From Chitinophagaceae bacterium (lineage in GTDB: Bacteria > Bacteroidota > Bacteroidia > Chitinophagales > Chitinophagaceae): a stretch of DNA of 64,000 nucleotides. Positions 18,590-27,042 of this stretch are shown here, one piece after another; position 1 is the stretch's first letter, and each line of letters starts with the position of its first letter. A program made the translations under genes and the position numbers. Under the pieces are notes generated by a model. The model did no database searches and was not told where the DNA came from. It saw only the letters and a program-made list of their open reading frames with translations. The stretch spans positions 1 to 64,000 of the forward strand of contig JAIXOJ010000216.1 of assembly GCA_027486835.1 (NCBI GenBank), in the 5' to 3' direction.

Positions 18590-19294
18590 ATGTCGTCAAC
18601 CAAATACCAACATATCTTTTTTGACCTCGACCATACCATCTGGGATTTTGAAACAAATTCAACAGAAACGCTATTAGATCTACATCATCACTTTAAACTA
18701 GCAGAAAAAGGGATTAGCGATTTTGACTTGTTTACCCAAAGGTATAATTACCACAACCACAGATTGTGGGATCGATATTCAAAGGGTTTTATCAAGCAGG
18801 AAGAATTACGGTGGAAACGGATGTGGCTTACCCTGTTAGAATATAAAATAGCCGATGAGGTGCTTTCTAAACAAATGTCGGTTGATTTTTTGCGTGTACT
18901 ACCTACCAAAAAGAAGCTATTTCCACATACGAAAGAACTGCTGGATTATTTAACGGAAAAGCAATACCAAATCCATTTAATTACCAACGGTTTTGAAGCG
19001 GTGCAACATGCCAAATTAGTTAACAGTGGCTTGAAATCTTATTTCAATCAGATCATTACTTCAGAAGGGAGCAACCATGTGAAGCCGCAGAAAGAAATTT
19101 TTGATTTTGCTTTTAGGAGAGCTAACACCCATGCCCAAGAAAGTATTATGATAGGAGATAACCTTGATGCAGACATACAAGGAGGAATTAACGCTGGTAT
19201 GGATACCGTATTTGTAAACCATGTAAATGCAAATCCACACATTAAAGCTACTTATGAAATTTTCTCTTTGAAAGATTTATTCCAAATCTTATAA
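18590..19294 (+). CDS. yjjG: YjjG-type pyrimidine nucleotidase (HAD)
   Basis: 234-residue haloacid dehalogenase-family phosphatase. Motif I is FFDLDHTIWDF with D12 and D14, motif II LITNGF, and motif III/IV GDNLDADIQGGINAG. The WDF after motif I and the overall length fit the YjjG subgroup, which dephosphorylates noncanonical pyrimidine nucleotides and so helps to clean nucleotide pools. Cytosolic, single-gene unit. Confidence 0.92.
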   Translation: MSSTKYQHIFFDLDHTIWDFETNSTETLLDLHHHFKLAEKGISDFDLFTQRYNYHNHRLWDRYSKGFIKQEELRWKRMWLTLLEYKIADEVLSKQMSVDFLRVLPTKKKLFPHTKELLDYLTEKQYQIHLITNGFEAVQHAKLVNSGLKSYFNQIITSEGSNHVKPQKEIFDFAFRRANTHAQESIMIGDNLDADIQGGINAGMDTVFVNHVNANPHIKATYEIFSLKDLFQIL

Positions 19295-19400
19295 AGACTG
19301 ATGAAGTAAGTATTCTAATAAATAAACCTTACAACCTATTGAAGCAGTTAGTGTAATATTAATGTCATTTTATGCTTTCCTTAATTCAACCTTAGGTAAA

Positions 19401-19420
19401 GGACGGTATATTTGCATATA
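19401..19420 (+). promoter_or_regulatory. Bacteroidota -7 box and small palindrome before the AraC gene
   Basis: TATATTTG (19407-19414) matches the Bacteroidota -7 consensus TAnnTTTG, 20 bp before the ATG. The sequence GTATATTTGCATATAC around it is a 6-bp inverted repeat and could be an autoregulatory site. No clear -33 TTTG is seen. Confidence 0.5.
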
Positions 19421-19434
19421 CAAATATTATTAGG

Positions 19435-20355
19435 ATGGAGCAAGCCTTAGAAATTCTTCAGTCGAACGACGTTACAAATCCAACACTTGGTATGCATTTG
19501 CTGTACCAAAAGGAGCAGCATATACCCATGTCTATCAGTTATAAAATCAATAGGTATTATGCTCAAGATGAATGGACAAATGACAATGCTGGGATGCTTA
19601 CGTACCACTACAGTGATTCTAATCCCAAAGAAAATTATTTAGAATTAAAATTTTGCGTGACGGGCAATAAATATTGCTATGAAAAAAGTTGTTCCTTTTG
19701 CAAATCGCAACCGACTAATTGCAATGGAACCCAAGCCACAGCAGATGTATTCACTTTCCACTTTTCAGCTTCATTTTTAGACCAGTTTACACACAACGTA
19801 AAAATAAGCGACAAAAAAGATGAGGTATTAGCATTTAAATATCCTGAATCATTTACCAAAACTTTCCCCCTATGCTTAAAAAGGAAAAATCTGCTTGATG
19901 CACTTTTAAATCATAGCTATACAGGGGCAATGGAAAACATTTTCATCAATGCGAAAATCCATGAACTGCTACTCTATAGTCTTGACTGCATTGTAGAGGA
20001 AAAGGAAGAAACATTTACCTGCAAATTTTTAGAGGACGAACGCAGTAGAGATGGCATATACAGGGCTAGAGAAATACTTTTAGAACATATTGGCGAACCC
20101 ATTACTATCAAAGAATTGAGCAGAAAAGTGGCTATGAACGAATGCTATGTAAAAAAAGGTTTTAAAGAAATTTTTGGGACAACAATATTTGATTTTTACC
20201 AGCAACAAAGAATGGAACATGCCAAATATTTGCTTTACGAAAAAGGTTTGTCTGTAACAGATGTTTCCATTACGCTTGGATATTCGTCTATCTCCCATTT
20301 TTCTGCTGCATTTAAAAAGCACACAGGATTAAAACCTTGTGAATTATTAAAATAA
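19435..20355 (+). CDS. AraC-family transcriptional regulator
   Basis: 306 residues. The C-terminal two-helix-turn-helix AraC domain spans about 205-305 (ITIKELSRKVAMNECYVKKG, then VTDVSITLGYSSISHFSAAF). The N-terminal part (1-190) is an effector domain of unknown ligand with a cysteine cluster CYEKSCSFCKSQPTNC near 81-97, unusual enough to suggest metal or redox sensing. Single-gene unit with a plausible promoter at 19407. Confidence 0.93.
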   Translation: MEQALEILQSNDVTNPTLGMHLLYQKEQHIPMSISYKINRYYAQDEWTNDNAGMLTYHYSDSNPKENYLELKFCVTGNKYCYEKSCSFCKSQPTNCNGTQATADVFTFHFSASFLDQFTHNVKISDKKDEVLAFKYPESFTKTFPLCLKRKNLLDALLNHSYTGAMENIFINAKIHELLLYSLDCIVEEKEETFTCKFLEDERSRDGIYRAREILLEHIGEPITIKELSRKVAMNECYVKKGFKEIFGTTIFDFYQQQRMEHAKYLLYEKGLSVTDVSITLGYSSISHFSAAFKKHTGLKPCELLK

Positions 20356-20520
20356 ATAGCTATAAAAGCTATTCCGTAGATTAAATCAAAATTCTGATTA
20401 TATAATAGCGAGAACGTGTTAAGACATGTTTTCGTGCATTTGCTTTGATAGCATGGTGAATGTGAACAAGGAATCGATAAAAAACCTATTACACATCATT
20501 AATAAGGGTTTATTTTACAC

Positions 20521-20564
20521 AAAAAAAGGGCAGGAATTCTAGTTATGAATCCTGCCCTTTTTTT
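20521..20564. terminator. Bidirectional terminator
   Basis: AAAAAAAGGGCAGGAATTC pairs with GAATCCTGCCCTTTTTTT with one bulge. It has A and T tracts on both sides and lies between the convergent AraC-regulator and folE genes. Confidence 0.92.
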
Positions 20565-20573
20565 ATTGCTGTG

Positions 20574-21296
20574 CTAGAATTTGGTGTTGAATTCTAGGTA
20601 CTTTAAAAATTCACTTTTCGATTTTTCTTCTGCAAATGCACCTCCATAAAAAGCAGTAATGGTGCTACTTGTATCGTCTTTAACCCCACGGCTGGATACA
20701 CATAGATGTTTAGCATCAATCATCACTGCAACATCTTCTGTACCCAATATTTCCTGCAATTTTTTACCTATTTGCACCGTCAGGCGCTCTTGCACTTGTG
20801 GACGCTTTGCAAAATAATCTACTATCCTGTTCAATTTGCTAAGTCCAATTACTTGGCCATTACTGATATAGCCCACGTGTGCCTTACCCATTATGGGTAC
20901 AAAATGGTGTTCACAATTGCTGTAGAAGGAAATATTTTTTTCTACCAGCATTTCCTGATACTTGTATTTGTTTTCGAATAGGGCTACTTTGGGCATATTG
21001 TCGGGATTCAATCCTTGAAATATTTCCTTCACATACATTTTTGCCACTCGCCTTGGTGTACCTTTTAGGCTATCGTCGGTAAGGTCCAGACCAAGGGTTT
21101 CCATAATGGCTTGGAAATGCTGTTCGATGATGCCAATTTTCTCTTCATCGGTTTTGTCAAATGCATCTGCCCTCATAGGGGTGTCAATGGATGTTTGTAT
21201 GTGTCTGTCGCCCATTTCATCAATCAAATCTTCGCTTAATTCAAGCTTATTGTTGCTATTCACATGGATATTCGACAAAATTTCTTTCTGTTTCAT
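20574..21296 (-). CDS. folE: GTP cyclohydrolase I
   Basis: 240 residues. Converts GTP to 7,8-dihydroneopterin triphosphate, the first step of tetrahydrofolate, tetrahydropterin and queuosine precursor synthesis. Zinc and active-site motifs CEHHFVPIMGKAHVGY and HLCVSSRGVKDDTS are present. The first 30 residues are non-conserved, and the chosen start overlaps the upstream queD-like gene by 41 bp. A start at an internal Met near 21215 is possible. Cotranscribed with the upstream 6-pyruvoyl-tetrahydropterin synthase homolog. Confidence 0.96.
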   Translation of the reverse strand: MKQKEILSNIHVNSNNKLELSEDLIDEMGDRHIQTSIDTPMRADAFDKTDEEKIGIIEQHFQAIMETLGLDLTDDSLKGTPRRVAKMYVKEIFQGLNPDNMPKVALFENKYKYQEMLVEKNISFYSNCEHHFVPIMGKAHVGYISNGQVIGLSKLNRIVDYFAKRPQVQERLTVQIGKKLQEILGTEDVAVMIDAKHLCVSSRGVKDDTSSTITAFYGGAFAEEKSKSEFLKYLEFNTKF

Positions 21297-21669
21297 AAAG
21301 TCTAATTTTAAGGATTAATGTATCATCTATCTTAGCCCTAAGCAAATTGTAAATTACAATTGCGATGTTCTCCGCAGTAGGGTTGAGTGTTCTAAATTCC
21401 TCCGTATCAAGGTTTAGGTTTCTATGGTCAAATTTGTCTAGCACTTCGGCCTTTATCAAATCGCTTAATACTTTTAAGTCAATAACGTAGCCAGTGTCTG
21501 GGTTAGGTACACCAATTATTTGAACAATTAATTCGTAGTTGTGTCCGTGGTAATTGGCATTGTTACACTTGCCAAAAACACGTTCGTTTTGTTCATTGTC
21601 CCAGTCGTTATTATGCAACCGATGGGCTGCATTAAAGTGTTCTTTTCTAAAAACGGCAACTTTATTCAT
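21256..21669 (-). CDS. 6-carboxytetrahydropterin synthase homolog, copy 1
   Basis: 137-residue QueD/PTPS-family protein acting on dihydroneopterin triphosphate, the product of the overlapping folE. Zn-binding histidines are in FNAAHRL and YHGHNYEL, and the catalytic Cys is in FGKCNNANYHGH. ETERNFVEYP forms the C-terminal edge. Whether it makes 6-carboxy- (queuosine) or 6-pyruvoyl-tetrahydropterin cannot be decided here; no queC, queE or queF is in the window. First gene of the folE operon. Confidence 0.93.
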   Translation of the reverse strand: MNKVAVFRKEHFNAAHRLHNNDWDNEQNERVFGKCNNANYHGHNYELIVQIIGVPNPDTGYVIDLKVLSDLIKAEVLDKFDHRNLNLDTEEFRTLNPTAENIAIVIYNLLRAKIDDTLILKIRLYETERNFVEYPCE

Positions 21670-21796
21670 GTTTATGTATAGGTATCCTTAATGTGGGGCA
21701 TATTTATGTAAATGAATCCCCCCAAGTGATGAATTCCTGTTTTAAAAAGTAAAAACATTGTCAAAAACGAAATTATCCAGCTATCTGGCACTGCGT

Positions 21797-21891
21797 AAAA
21801 AGTATGTTTACCAAGTGGCTAGATATAAATCTTAGAGAATGAAAGAGAGCTGGAACATCATGAGCCAAAAAGTACGCTTACCTGCTGGCTA
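21797..21891. repeat. Two 25-bp imperfect direct repeats upstream of the folE operon
   Basis: AAAAAGTATGTTTACC (21797) and AAAAAGTACGCTTACC (21867) each run on to TGGCTA. The 25-bp copies are exactly 70 bp apart, 130-220 bp before the operon start. They could be regulator sites or a small duplication. Nothing else is seen in 21670-22075. Confidence 0.5.
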
Positions 21892-22075
21892 ATGATTTGA
21901 AAGAAACTAAATAACGGCACAATCTTTATTTTGTTGGATGGATGCTGATAATATACGCAATTCGTAAATCGAAGGGCGTTTGAAAAAGGAAATAATCAGT
22001 ATGAATTTGGGAAGAAAAAGGCATTAAGAGTGCCATAATTTAACCACAAAAAAATTAGTACAAGCATTAATCTGT

Positions 22076-22486
22076 TTATTCTCCAAAATATTCCACAAAA
22101 ATCCTTCTTGTCTCATACAATTTGATGGCATGTAGCTGCACCTCCTTGGGGATGTGTGGCAGAAGTTCATGCCAAATGCCTAGTGCTAAATTTTCTGTGC
22201 TGCACATTTTTCCACTTAAAAAGGGGACATCCAAGTTTAAATTTTTGTGATCCAGTTTTGCAATCACGTGTTCTTGTATGATTTTGCTGAGTTTTTTTAC
22301 ATCCATCAGGAATCCTGTATCTGGATCTGGTGTACCCTTTATGGTTACGTATAAGTCAAAATTGTGTCCGTGCCAGTTTTCGTTGGCGCAAAGTCCAAAA
22401 ACTTCATCATTCTTTTCTTTACTCCAGTTAGGATTATAGAGTTTGTGGGCGGCATTAAAATGTTCAAGCCTAGTAAGATATACCAT
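22076..22486 (-). CDS. 6-carboxytetrahydropterin synthase homolog, copy 2
   Basis: 136 residues, same family as the gene at 21256, with FNAAHKL, FGLCANENWHGHNF and ETRRIFVEYF conserved, including the catalytic Cys and the Zn-binding His residues. The two paralogs lie 400 bp apart in the same orientation, which suggests an old tandem duplication with functional split. It is a separate unit with its own upstream region. Confidence 0.92.
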   Translation of the reverse strand: MVYLTRLEHFNAAHKLYNPNWSKEKNDEVFGLCANENWHGHNFDLYVTIKGTPDPDTGFLMDVKKLSKIIQEHVIAKLDHKNLNLDVPFLSGKMCSTENLALGIWHELLPHIPKEVQLHAIKLYETRRIFVEYFGE

Positions 22487-22553
22487 TGTATTTCAATCGA
22501 AATTTGGTCAAAGGTAGTGGTATGGATAGTTTGTAAAAGCTGTGCTAGTGGAG

Positions 22554-22646
22554 GGGTGCATAAAAGTTTTTCCTTTTGCCCCTCCCCTTTCGGAGAGGGG
22601 TCGGGGTGAGGTTTAACTAATAACTGCGAAAAACTTTTATGCACCC
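22554..22646. mobile_element. 93-bp MITE-like element
   Basis: Perfect 19-bp terminal inverted repeats (GGGTGCATAAAAGTTTTTC at 22554-22572 and its complement at 22628-22646), flanked by direct repeats TAGTGGAG at 22546-22553 and 22647-22654. The interior folds into a second hairpin (CCCCTCCCC...GAGAGGGG). It has no coding capacity, so it would have to be mobilised in trans. Both the inverted ends and the duplication are intact. Confidence 0.85.
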
Positions 22647-22864
22647 TAGTGGAGGCAAGCCATGTTTGCTTAATTGTGTAAAGGCAAAAGAATCCATTTA
22701 AGTAACAAATCATGGCAGAAGCAAGCAACGAATTATGACTACCGATTGCCCAATACTTCCAATTGCTGTAACATCCCCCTCTATTTAAATGTCACTTATT
22801 ATTGGATGATTCGTAATAATTTATTATCTCTTTGTTTGGAAAACAAATCCATTTCCTTAACCTA

Positions 22865-23638
22865 TTAATCCTTGTAATATTTAACAACAATTGCTGATAC
22901 ATTATCTTGAACATTTCGCTTTAGTGCCTCATTACACAATAGCTGATGTGGTTGAGGATGTTGGAGTAAAGGAATAATGGCTGTTTCGCTCAATTCGCTC
23001 GTAAGGCCATCTGTGCATAGTAGTAAATAGTCATCATCTACCAGCTTTGGCGTAATTTCCTCAAAATCAATAAACATTTCTTTCTGTCCGCCAACAGCAT
23101 TAAGTAAAACAGCCTTCGAGCTATTGATTGTAGTACCAGTTAGTTCTTGTAAAGAATGGTCGCGTGTCAGTCGAACTAGTACGTTTTTAGATAAGCGGTA
23201 AATCCTACTATCGCCCACATGAAGGAGGAATATTTTGCGCTCATAAAACAATATGCCAGAAAAAGTAGAAGCCATGGCCTTTGCCATTTCTGAGGCTTTA
23301 CTGTGTATGAGCAAATGCTCGTTGATATCGTACAGTGTTCTGCTAAATTTACTTTTAATTGCTTCTTGCCCCAGTTCAGGTGATAATGCAGTCACTTGCT
23401 TAGCAATTTTAGTTAGTACAATCTCGCTTGCCATGGCTCCATGTTCATGCCCGCCCAAACCATCGGCAACAGCAAGCATGAAAGGAAAGTCGAAAGTATT
23501 AAAATCTAACTCGTATGATTTGGAATGGTTGCGAAAACAATCATTGCCTATCAAAATCATGTCTTCGTTACTGGGCAAACCTCCTTTGTGGGATATCGCA
23601 TTGATTACTAACTGCATAGAGAAATTAAGCTTAGGCAA
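22865..23638 (-). CDS. PP2C-type serine/threonine phosphatase
   Basis: 257-residue metal-dependent phosphatase. Signature motifs: ISHKGGLPSNEDM, ADGLGGHEHG (metal-binding Asp and Gly), LLCTDGLTSEL and DNVSAIVVKY. It probably reverses Hanks-type kinase phosphorylation, but no such kinase is in the window. Cytosolic; single-gene unit. Confidence 0.94.
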   Translation of the reverse strand: MPKLNFSMQLVINAISHKGGLPSNEDMILIGNDCFRNHSKSYELDFNTFDFPFMLAVADGLGGHEHGAMASEIVLTKIAKQVTALSPELGQEAIKSKFSRTLYDINEHLLIHSKASEMAKAMASTFSGILFYERKIFLLHVGDSRIYRLSKNVLVRLTRDHSLQELTGTTINSSKAVLLNAVGGQKEMFIDFEEITPKLVDDDYLLLCTDGLTSELSETAIIPLLQHPQPHQLLCNEALKRNVQDNVSAIVVKYYKD

Positions 23639-23778
23639 AACAGGAAACCATTATTTCTAAATGGTTTTTTGAGCTAAGGGTTTTACTTATTGGCTGCTGC
23701 AAAGAAATATTTGCAGCCAAGTAACTCCTAAAAGTAAACATCCAACTCGCCAAAAATAGCTATTCTTGCTGCCAACAA

Positions 23779-24450
23779 ATGGCTGCGGCCATTTCTTTTT
23801 TTCGCTCGTTTTTCTACCACGCTCTCGTTTTGAAAATAAATCAATTTTTTGCCTTTTTTTTATTGTTTGTTACCATTTCCGTTGCTGGCCAGCGGGTGGA
23901 TACCATCATTGTAAACAAAGCATACACCTCTTATTTCAACTATCAATTGCACGAGCCGCTTTATGTGGTGTATAAATTGTACCGAGGCGGCGGTGATTGT
24001 AGCCGAAAGAGCCTTAGATTTAAAACAGATAACCTGCCCTACTCGGCAAAAGCATCAGACTACAAAGGCAGTGGTTACGACCAAGGCCATCTTGCCAATG
24101 CAGAAGACTTTGCCAATGATTGTGAAAAAGAAAAACTCACTTTTCGGTTTTACAATTGTGTCCCGCAGACATCCCATTTGAACAGGGGCATTTGGAAACA
24201 ATTTGAAACCATCATAAGAAAAGACAGTCAAAGGGATTCGTTGTTGGTTATATGCGGTTCCATTTTCAGCGGGGCAACTATCGGGGCGCAACAAATTGCA
24301 GTTCCAGATAAATGCTGGAAGGTAGTTATTTCACTTACCTCAAAAGAAGTTACATACTGTGTGCTTTTTGATAATGATAATGCTGAACATTTCAAGCACT
24401 TAACACTTTCTGCCCTAAAAAAACTGTTGCCATACCAATTAAAATATTAG
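23779..24450 (+). CDS. Secreted DNA/RNA non-specific endonuclease
   Basis: 223 residues. The hydrophobic N-terminus (about 20-36) ends VAGQ and fits a signal peptide, so the protein is probably periplasmic or secreted. The NUC-type beta-beta-alpha metal core is present: GYDQGHLANAEDF with the catalytic His (DQGH in place of the common DRGH) and the metal-ligand Asn in the helix SHLNRGIWKQFE. It degrades nucleic acid with Mg. The start is uncertain; an internal ATG-like start cannot be excluded. Confidence 0.9.
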   Translation: MAAAISFFRSFFYHALVLKINQFFAFFLLFVTISVAGQRVDTIIVNKAYTSYFNYQLHEPLYVVYKLYRGGGDCSRKSLRFKTDNLPYSAKASDYKGSGYDQGHLANAEDFANDCEKEKLTFRFYNCVPQTSHLNRGIWKQFETIIRKDSQRDSLLVICGSIFSGATIGAQQIAVPDKCWKVVISLTSKEVTYCVLFDNDNAEHFKHLTLSALKKLLPYQLKY

Positions 24451-24534
24451 TCCTTCACATCTTCTTCTTCTTTTGAAATATCCGCTTTTGTAAAACGGTT
24501 TTTTTAAAGCTATCAAATAAACCCTCCCCCAACC

Positions 24535-24732
24535 ATGCAACCAAATATTGGAAAAATAGATTTAGCGGTAAGAATATTTGTAGCCATTGTGTTCTCTAGT
24601 TTGTTTTTCACCAAATCAGTTAACATGGCAACTGCCCAAATTCTGCTTGGGCTTGGTGGTTATCTGGTTTTTACAAGTGTTTTGTCATATTGCCCCATCT
24701 ATGCCTATTTTAAAATAGACACAAGAAAATAA
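24535..24732 (+). CDS. DUF2892 membrane protein
   Basis: 65 residues. Two transmembrane helices (about 8-24 and 31-50) and the motif FTSVLSYCPIYAYF near the end fit the DUF2892 family, also found at the end of YgaP-type rhodanese proteins. Function not known. Same direction as the nuclease gene, 84 bp downstream. Confidence 0.85.
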   Translation: MQPNIGKIDLAVRIFVAIVFSSLFFTKSVNMATAQILLGLGGYLVFTSVLSYCPIYAYFKIDTRK

Positions 24733-24791
24733 ATGATGCAATTTTCAAAGTGTTATTACGAGTGAAGTAGAAAGAAAAACAAGCACCCACA

Positions 24792-25406
24792 TTATTGCTC
24801 CCACTTGCCTGCACCTTGTCGGATGATTTCGTATTCTTCCTTTGTGCAGTCCACAATAGTTGATGGTACTAAACCACCGATACCACCATCGATAACGACA
24901 TCCACCAAGTTCTTAAAATTTTCGTACATCAATTCTGGGTCTGTATATTCTTCCACCATTTCACCGGGCAAGGATGCAGAAAGAATGGGATGTTGTAGTT
25001 GTTTGGTAATGGCTTTTACAATGTTATTGTCTGGAACGCGCAACCCGATGGTGCTTTTTTTATTTTGCAATAATTTGGGTACTTCCTTGCTTGCTGGCAG
25101 AATGAATGTGTAAGGTCCAGGCAAATAATTTTTCAACATCCTAAAAAGTGGGGTACCAATGCTCTTTGTGTATTTACTCAAATCACTTAAATCATTGCAT
25201 ACGAAACTCAATTGCGCTTTGGCGGGGTTGATATTTTTGATACGGGCAATTCTTTCAATCGCTTTCGGTTGAAAAATATCGCAACCCAAACCATATATGG
25301 TGTCAGTGGGATAAATGATGATCCCCCCTGATAGTAAACAATCCACTACCGTATTAACGTGGCGGGGGTTTGGATTGTCTGGATGAATGTTTAGGAGTAA
25401 GGCCAT
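24792..25406 (-). CDS. Sua5/YciO/YrdC family threonylcarbamoyl-AMP synthase
   Basis: 204 residues. The family makes threonylcarbamoyl-AMP for the t6A modification of ANN-reading tRNAs. Conserved segments: GGIIIYPTDTIYGLGCD, PGPYTFILPA and STIGLRVPDN. The ending VPSTIVDCT fits the YrdC fold. Closer to the YciO branch than to long Sua5, so whether it is the main t6A enzyme is uncertain. Cytosolic. Confidence 0.93.
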   Translation of the reverse strand: MALLLNIHPDNPNPRHVNTVVDCLLSGGIIIYPTDTIYGLGCDIFQPKAIERIARIKNINPAKAQLSFVCNDLSDLSKYTKSIGTPLFRMLKNYLPGPYTFILPASKEVPKLLQNKKSTIGLRVPDNNIVKAITKQLQHPILSASLPGEMVEEYTDPELMYENFKNLVDVVIDGGIGGLVPSTIVDCTKEEYEIIRQGAGKWEQ

Positions 25407-26120
25407 GCTGCAAACTACAGATAATTATTTGGCAACTGAAAAAAGGAAAGCTCTGGCCTTCAAAATTCCAGCCGATAGAAGTGTTATCTGCGTATTATTA
25501 CTAAACAAAAAGCCCCCTTTCAGGAGGCTTTCGTCCTTGAATATATCTATAAACAAGGGGTTATACAGCTATTTTGATTTAGATAGATTAGATGTCAACA
25601 TTGGTTCAGCAATGAAAAAATGGGCTTAAAAAATAATTTGTACCCAACAACTACTATCTTAATACGCTCTAAGGACAAGGCTTGATTTGTTTGCATTCCT
25701 TTTTTAGGAATGCTGCTGAAACGCTAAAGCTACACTCTTTTACAAATCAAGTAATTATTTAGTTGCATGGTTACATCATTGTATAAGTAATTGCAACAAA
25801 TGGAATAATTAAACATTAACTGGGACAATTGCTTACTGGATCATTTCTAAGAATGGAATTCATTTTTATTAGTCAATCTGCAATAAATGAAATTGGCAGC
25901 CATCAAAAATGACATTAATAAAGTAAATACACTCATGAAAGCAACTGTGAAAATTTGAAACTTAATATCGTTGAACATAAAAAAAGGTTGAAAAAATTAT
26001 TAAAAAAATTACATTAAAAAAAGGAAAAAAGTAGAAAGAACTAGCTGCCTATTTGAGCGGATTTAAGGTTGTTTGGCAGCTAGAATCTTTTCTAATTGTA
26101 CAAAGAAATCATCTTAATTA
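25407..26120. other. Gene-poor A/T-rich region
   Basis: About 710 bp without a convincing gene. It holds a weak hairpin AAAGCCCCCTTTCAGGAGGC near 25509, the nested inverted repeat at 25681-25751, and long A tracts at 25978-26035. An 80-codon open frame at 25387 overlaps the Sua5-like gene and has no features of a protein. Confidence 0.55.
25681..25751. repeat. Nested inverted-repeat element
   Basis: Outer arms CTTGATTTGT (25681-25690) and ACAAATCAAG (25742-25751) enclose a perfect hairpin GCATTCC/GGAATGC (25693-25713). Together they make a 71-bp two-level structure in gene-poor DNA. It could be a structured RNA or a degenerate mobile element. Confidence 0.5.
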
Positions 26121-26330
26121 CTACAAAATACTTGTTGACGAAATTGTACAAGTGATTGACGATTTCGTGTTGTACTGCTCTGTATAGTAAGGATGCTGCT
26201 CTGTTTGGTTTTTATCGTTTGCGGTTTGATTGATGGCAAATGCGGTATCATTTAATACCAACGTCACATCTTTCTCTTCGCATTTTATTGTTGCAAAAAA
26301 TGACTCATAAAAATTAAGTAAGGGCATCAT
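26121..26330 (-). CDS. Small hypothetical protein
   Basis: 69 residues with no recognised family. It starts 10 bp after the previous minus-strand gene. Its C-terminal 16 residues (rich in Ser and Thr) are encoded by the TTGACGA repeats at 26135-26176, which suggests that the repeat created or extended the reading frame. Weak evidence overall. Confidence 0.3.
   Translation of the reverse strand: MMPLLNFYESFFATIKCEEKDVTLVLNDTAFAINQTANDKNQTEQHPYYTEQYNTKSSITCTISSTSIL
26135..26176. repeat. 21-bp repeat F, downstream pair
   Basis: TTGACGAAATTGTAC at 26135 and TTGACGATTTCGT at 26156 are exactly 21 bp apart. The same unit recurs at 26744-26847, on the other side of two small minus-strand genes. Confidence 0.75.
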
Positions 26331-26340
26331 AAAAACCGTA

Positions 26341-26604
26341 TTAATTATTACAAATAATGAGGCATTGGTCTGGGGTCTGCTTTCCAGTAGATTCTTCTGT
26401 ATAGCCTTCGGCTACTTCAATCCAAAACAACTGCACAGTGTAATAATGATGGATAATCAATTCATGATTTTTGCAACAGGAGTAATCTTTTTCTCCTTGG
26501 TAATGCTTTCCAAAAGCAAGGGAAAATCGGGATGAGATGGAAGCCGTAAATACAATCCCTGCAAAAGCAATGGCCATAGCGGGATACTTCAATTTTAGTA
26601 GCAT
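26341..26604 (-). CDS. Small putative secreted protein
   Basis: 87 residues from the ATG at 26604, which gives a signal-peptide-like start (LKYPAMAIAFAGIVFTASIS). A longer frame to 26760 enters the repeat unit F and is rejected. The mature part has a CC pair and a C-terminal CLIICNN. Family not recognised. It is followed after 10 bp by another small gene. Confidence 0.5.
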   Translation of the reverse strand: MLLKLKYPAMAIAFAGIVFTASISSRFSLAFGKHYQGEKDYSCCKNHELIIHHYYTVQLFWIEVAEGYTEESTGKQTPDQCLIICNN

Positions 26605-26743
26605 AGTATTTTTATTTTTAAACAATTTGATAAATGATAGCACCGTAAAAGCAAAGCAACTCTTGCCATTTTGGGATTTTAGATGACATGCTTTGTAGTA
26701 TTCTGTTACAAAGTAGCAGACATAATTGACTACAAAAAACACC

Positions 26744-26847
26744 TTGACGAATTTGTGCAAGAGGTTGACGATTTCGTTTCATTGATTGTACTACAGCCCT
26801 AGTTTTTGACGATTTTGTAGGGTATTTTGACGATTTTGTACAACCCC
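26744..26847. repeat. 21-bp tandem array F
   Basis: Units starting TTGACGAWTTYGT at 26744, 26765, 26806 and 26827. The spacing is 21, 41 and 21 bp, with one degenerate unit (near 26786) filling the middle gap. It lies upstream of the small secreted-protein gene and about 200 bp from array D. Confidence 0.8.
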
Positions 26848-27042
26848 TTTTTGTGTTCATTTAGCCGAACGAATGTTTCTTTATCCGGAGTAATTCAAAA
26901 AATCAGACAATGGTCTCCTGCGTTTCTCCAAGAAATTAATAATTGTGTTTGCTTGGATTTTACATCCTATTATTAGAGTGGTTGATTACTGCCAATTTGA
27001 CCTTAGATAGAACATATAATCGCTTAGTTGTGACAAAATGAC

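Noticed and set aside
21670-22075. PreQ1-type riboswitch before the queD-folE operon
   Set aside because: No preQ1-like stem and A-rich tail could be made out on the minus strand; only the 25-bp direct repeats are visible.
25387-25629. 80-codon open frame after the Sua5-like gene start
   Set aside because: Overlaps the convincing minus-strand gene and includes a hairpin; no protein-like features.
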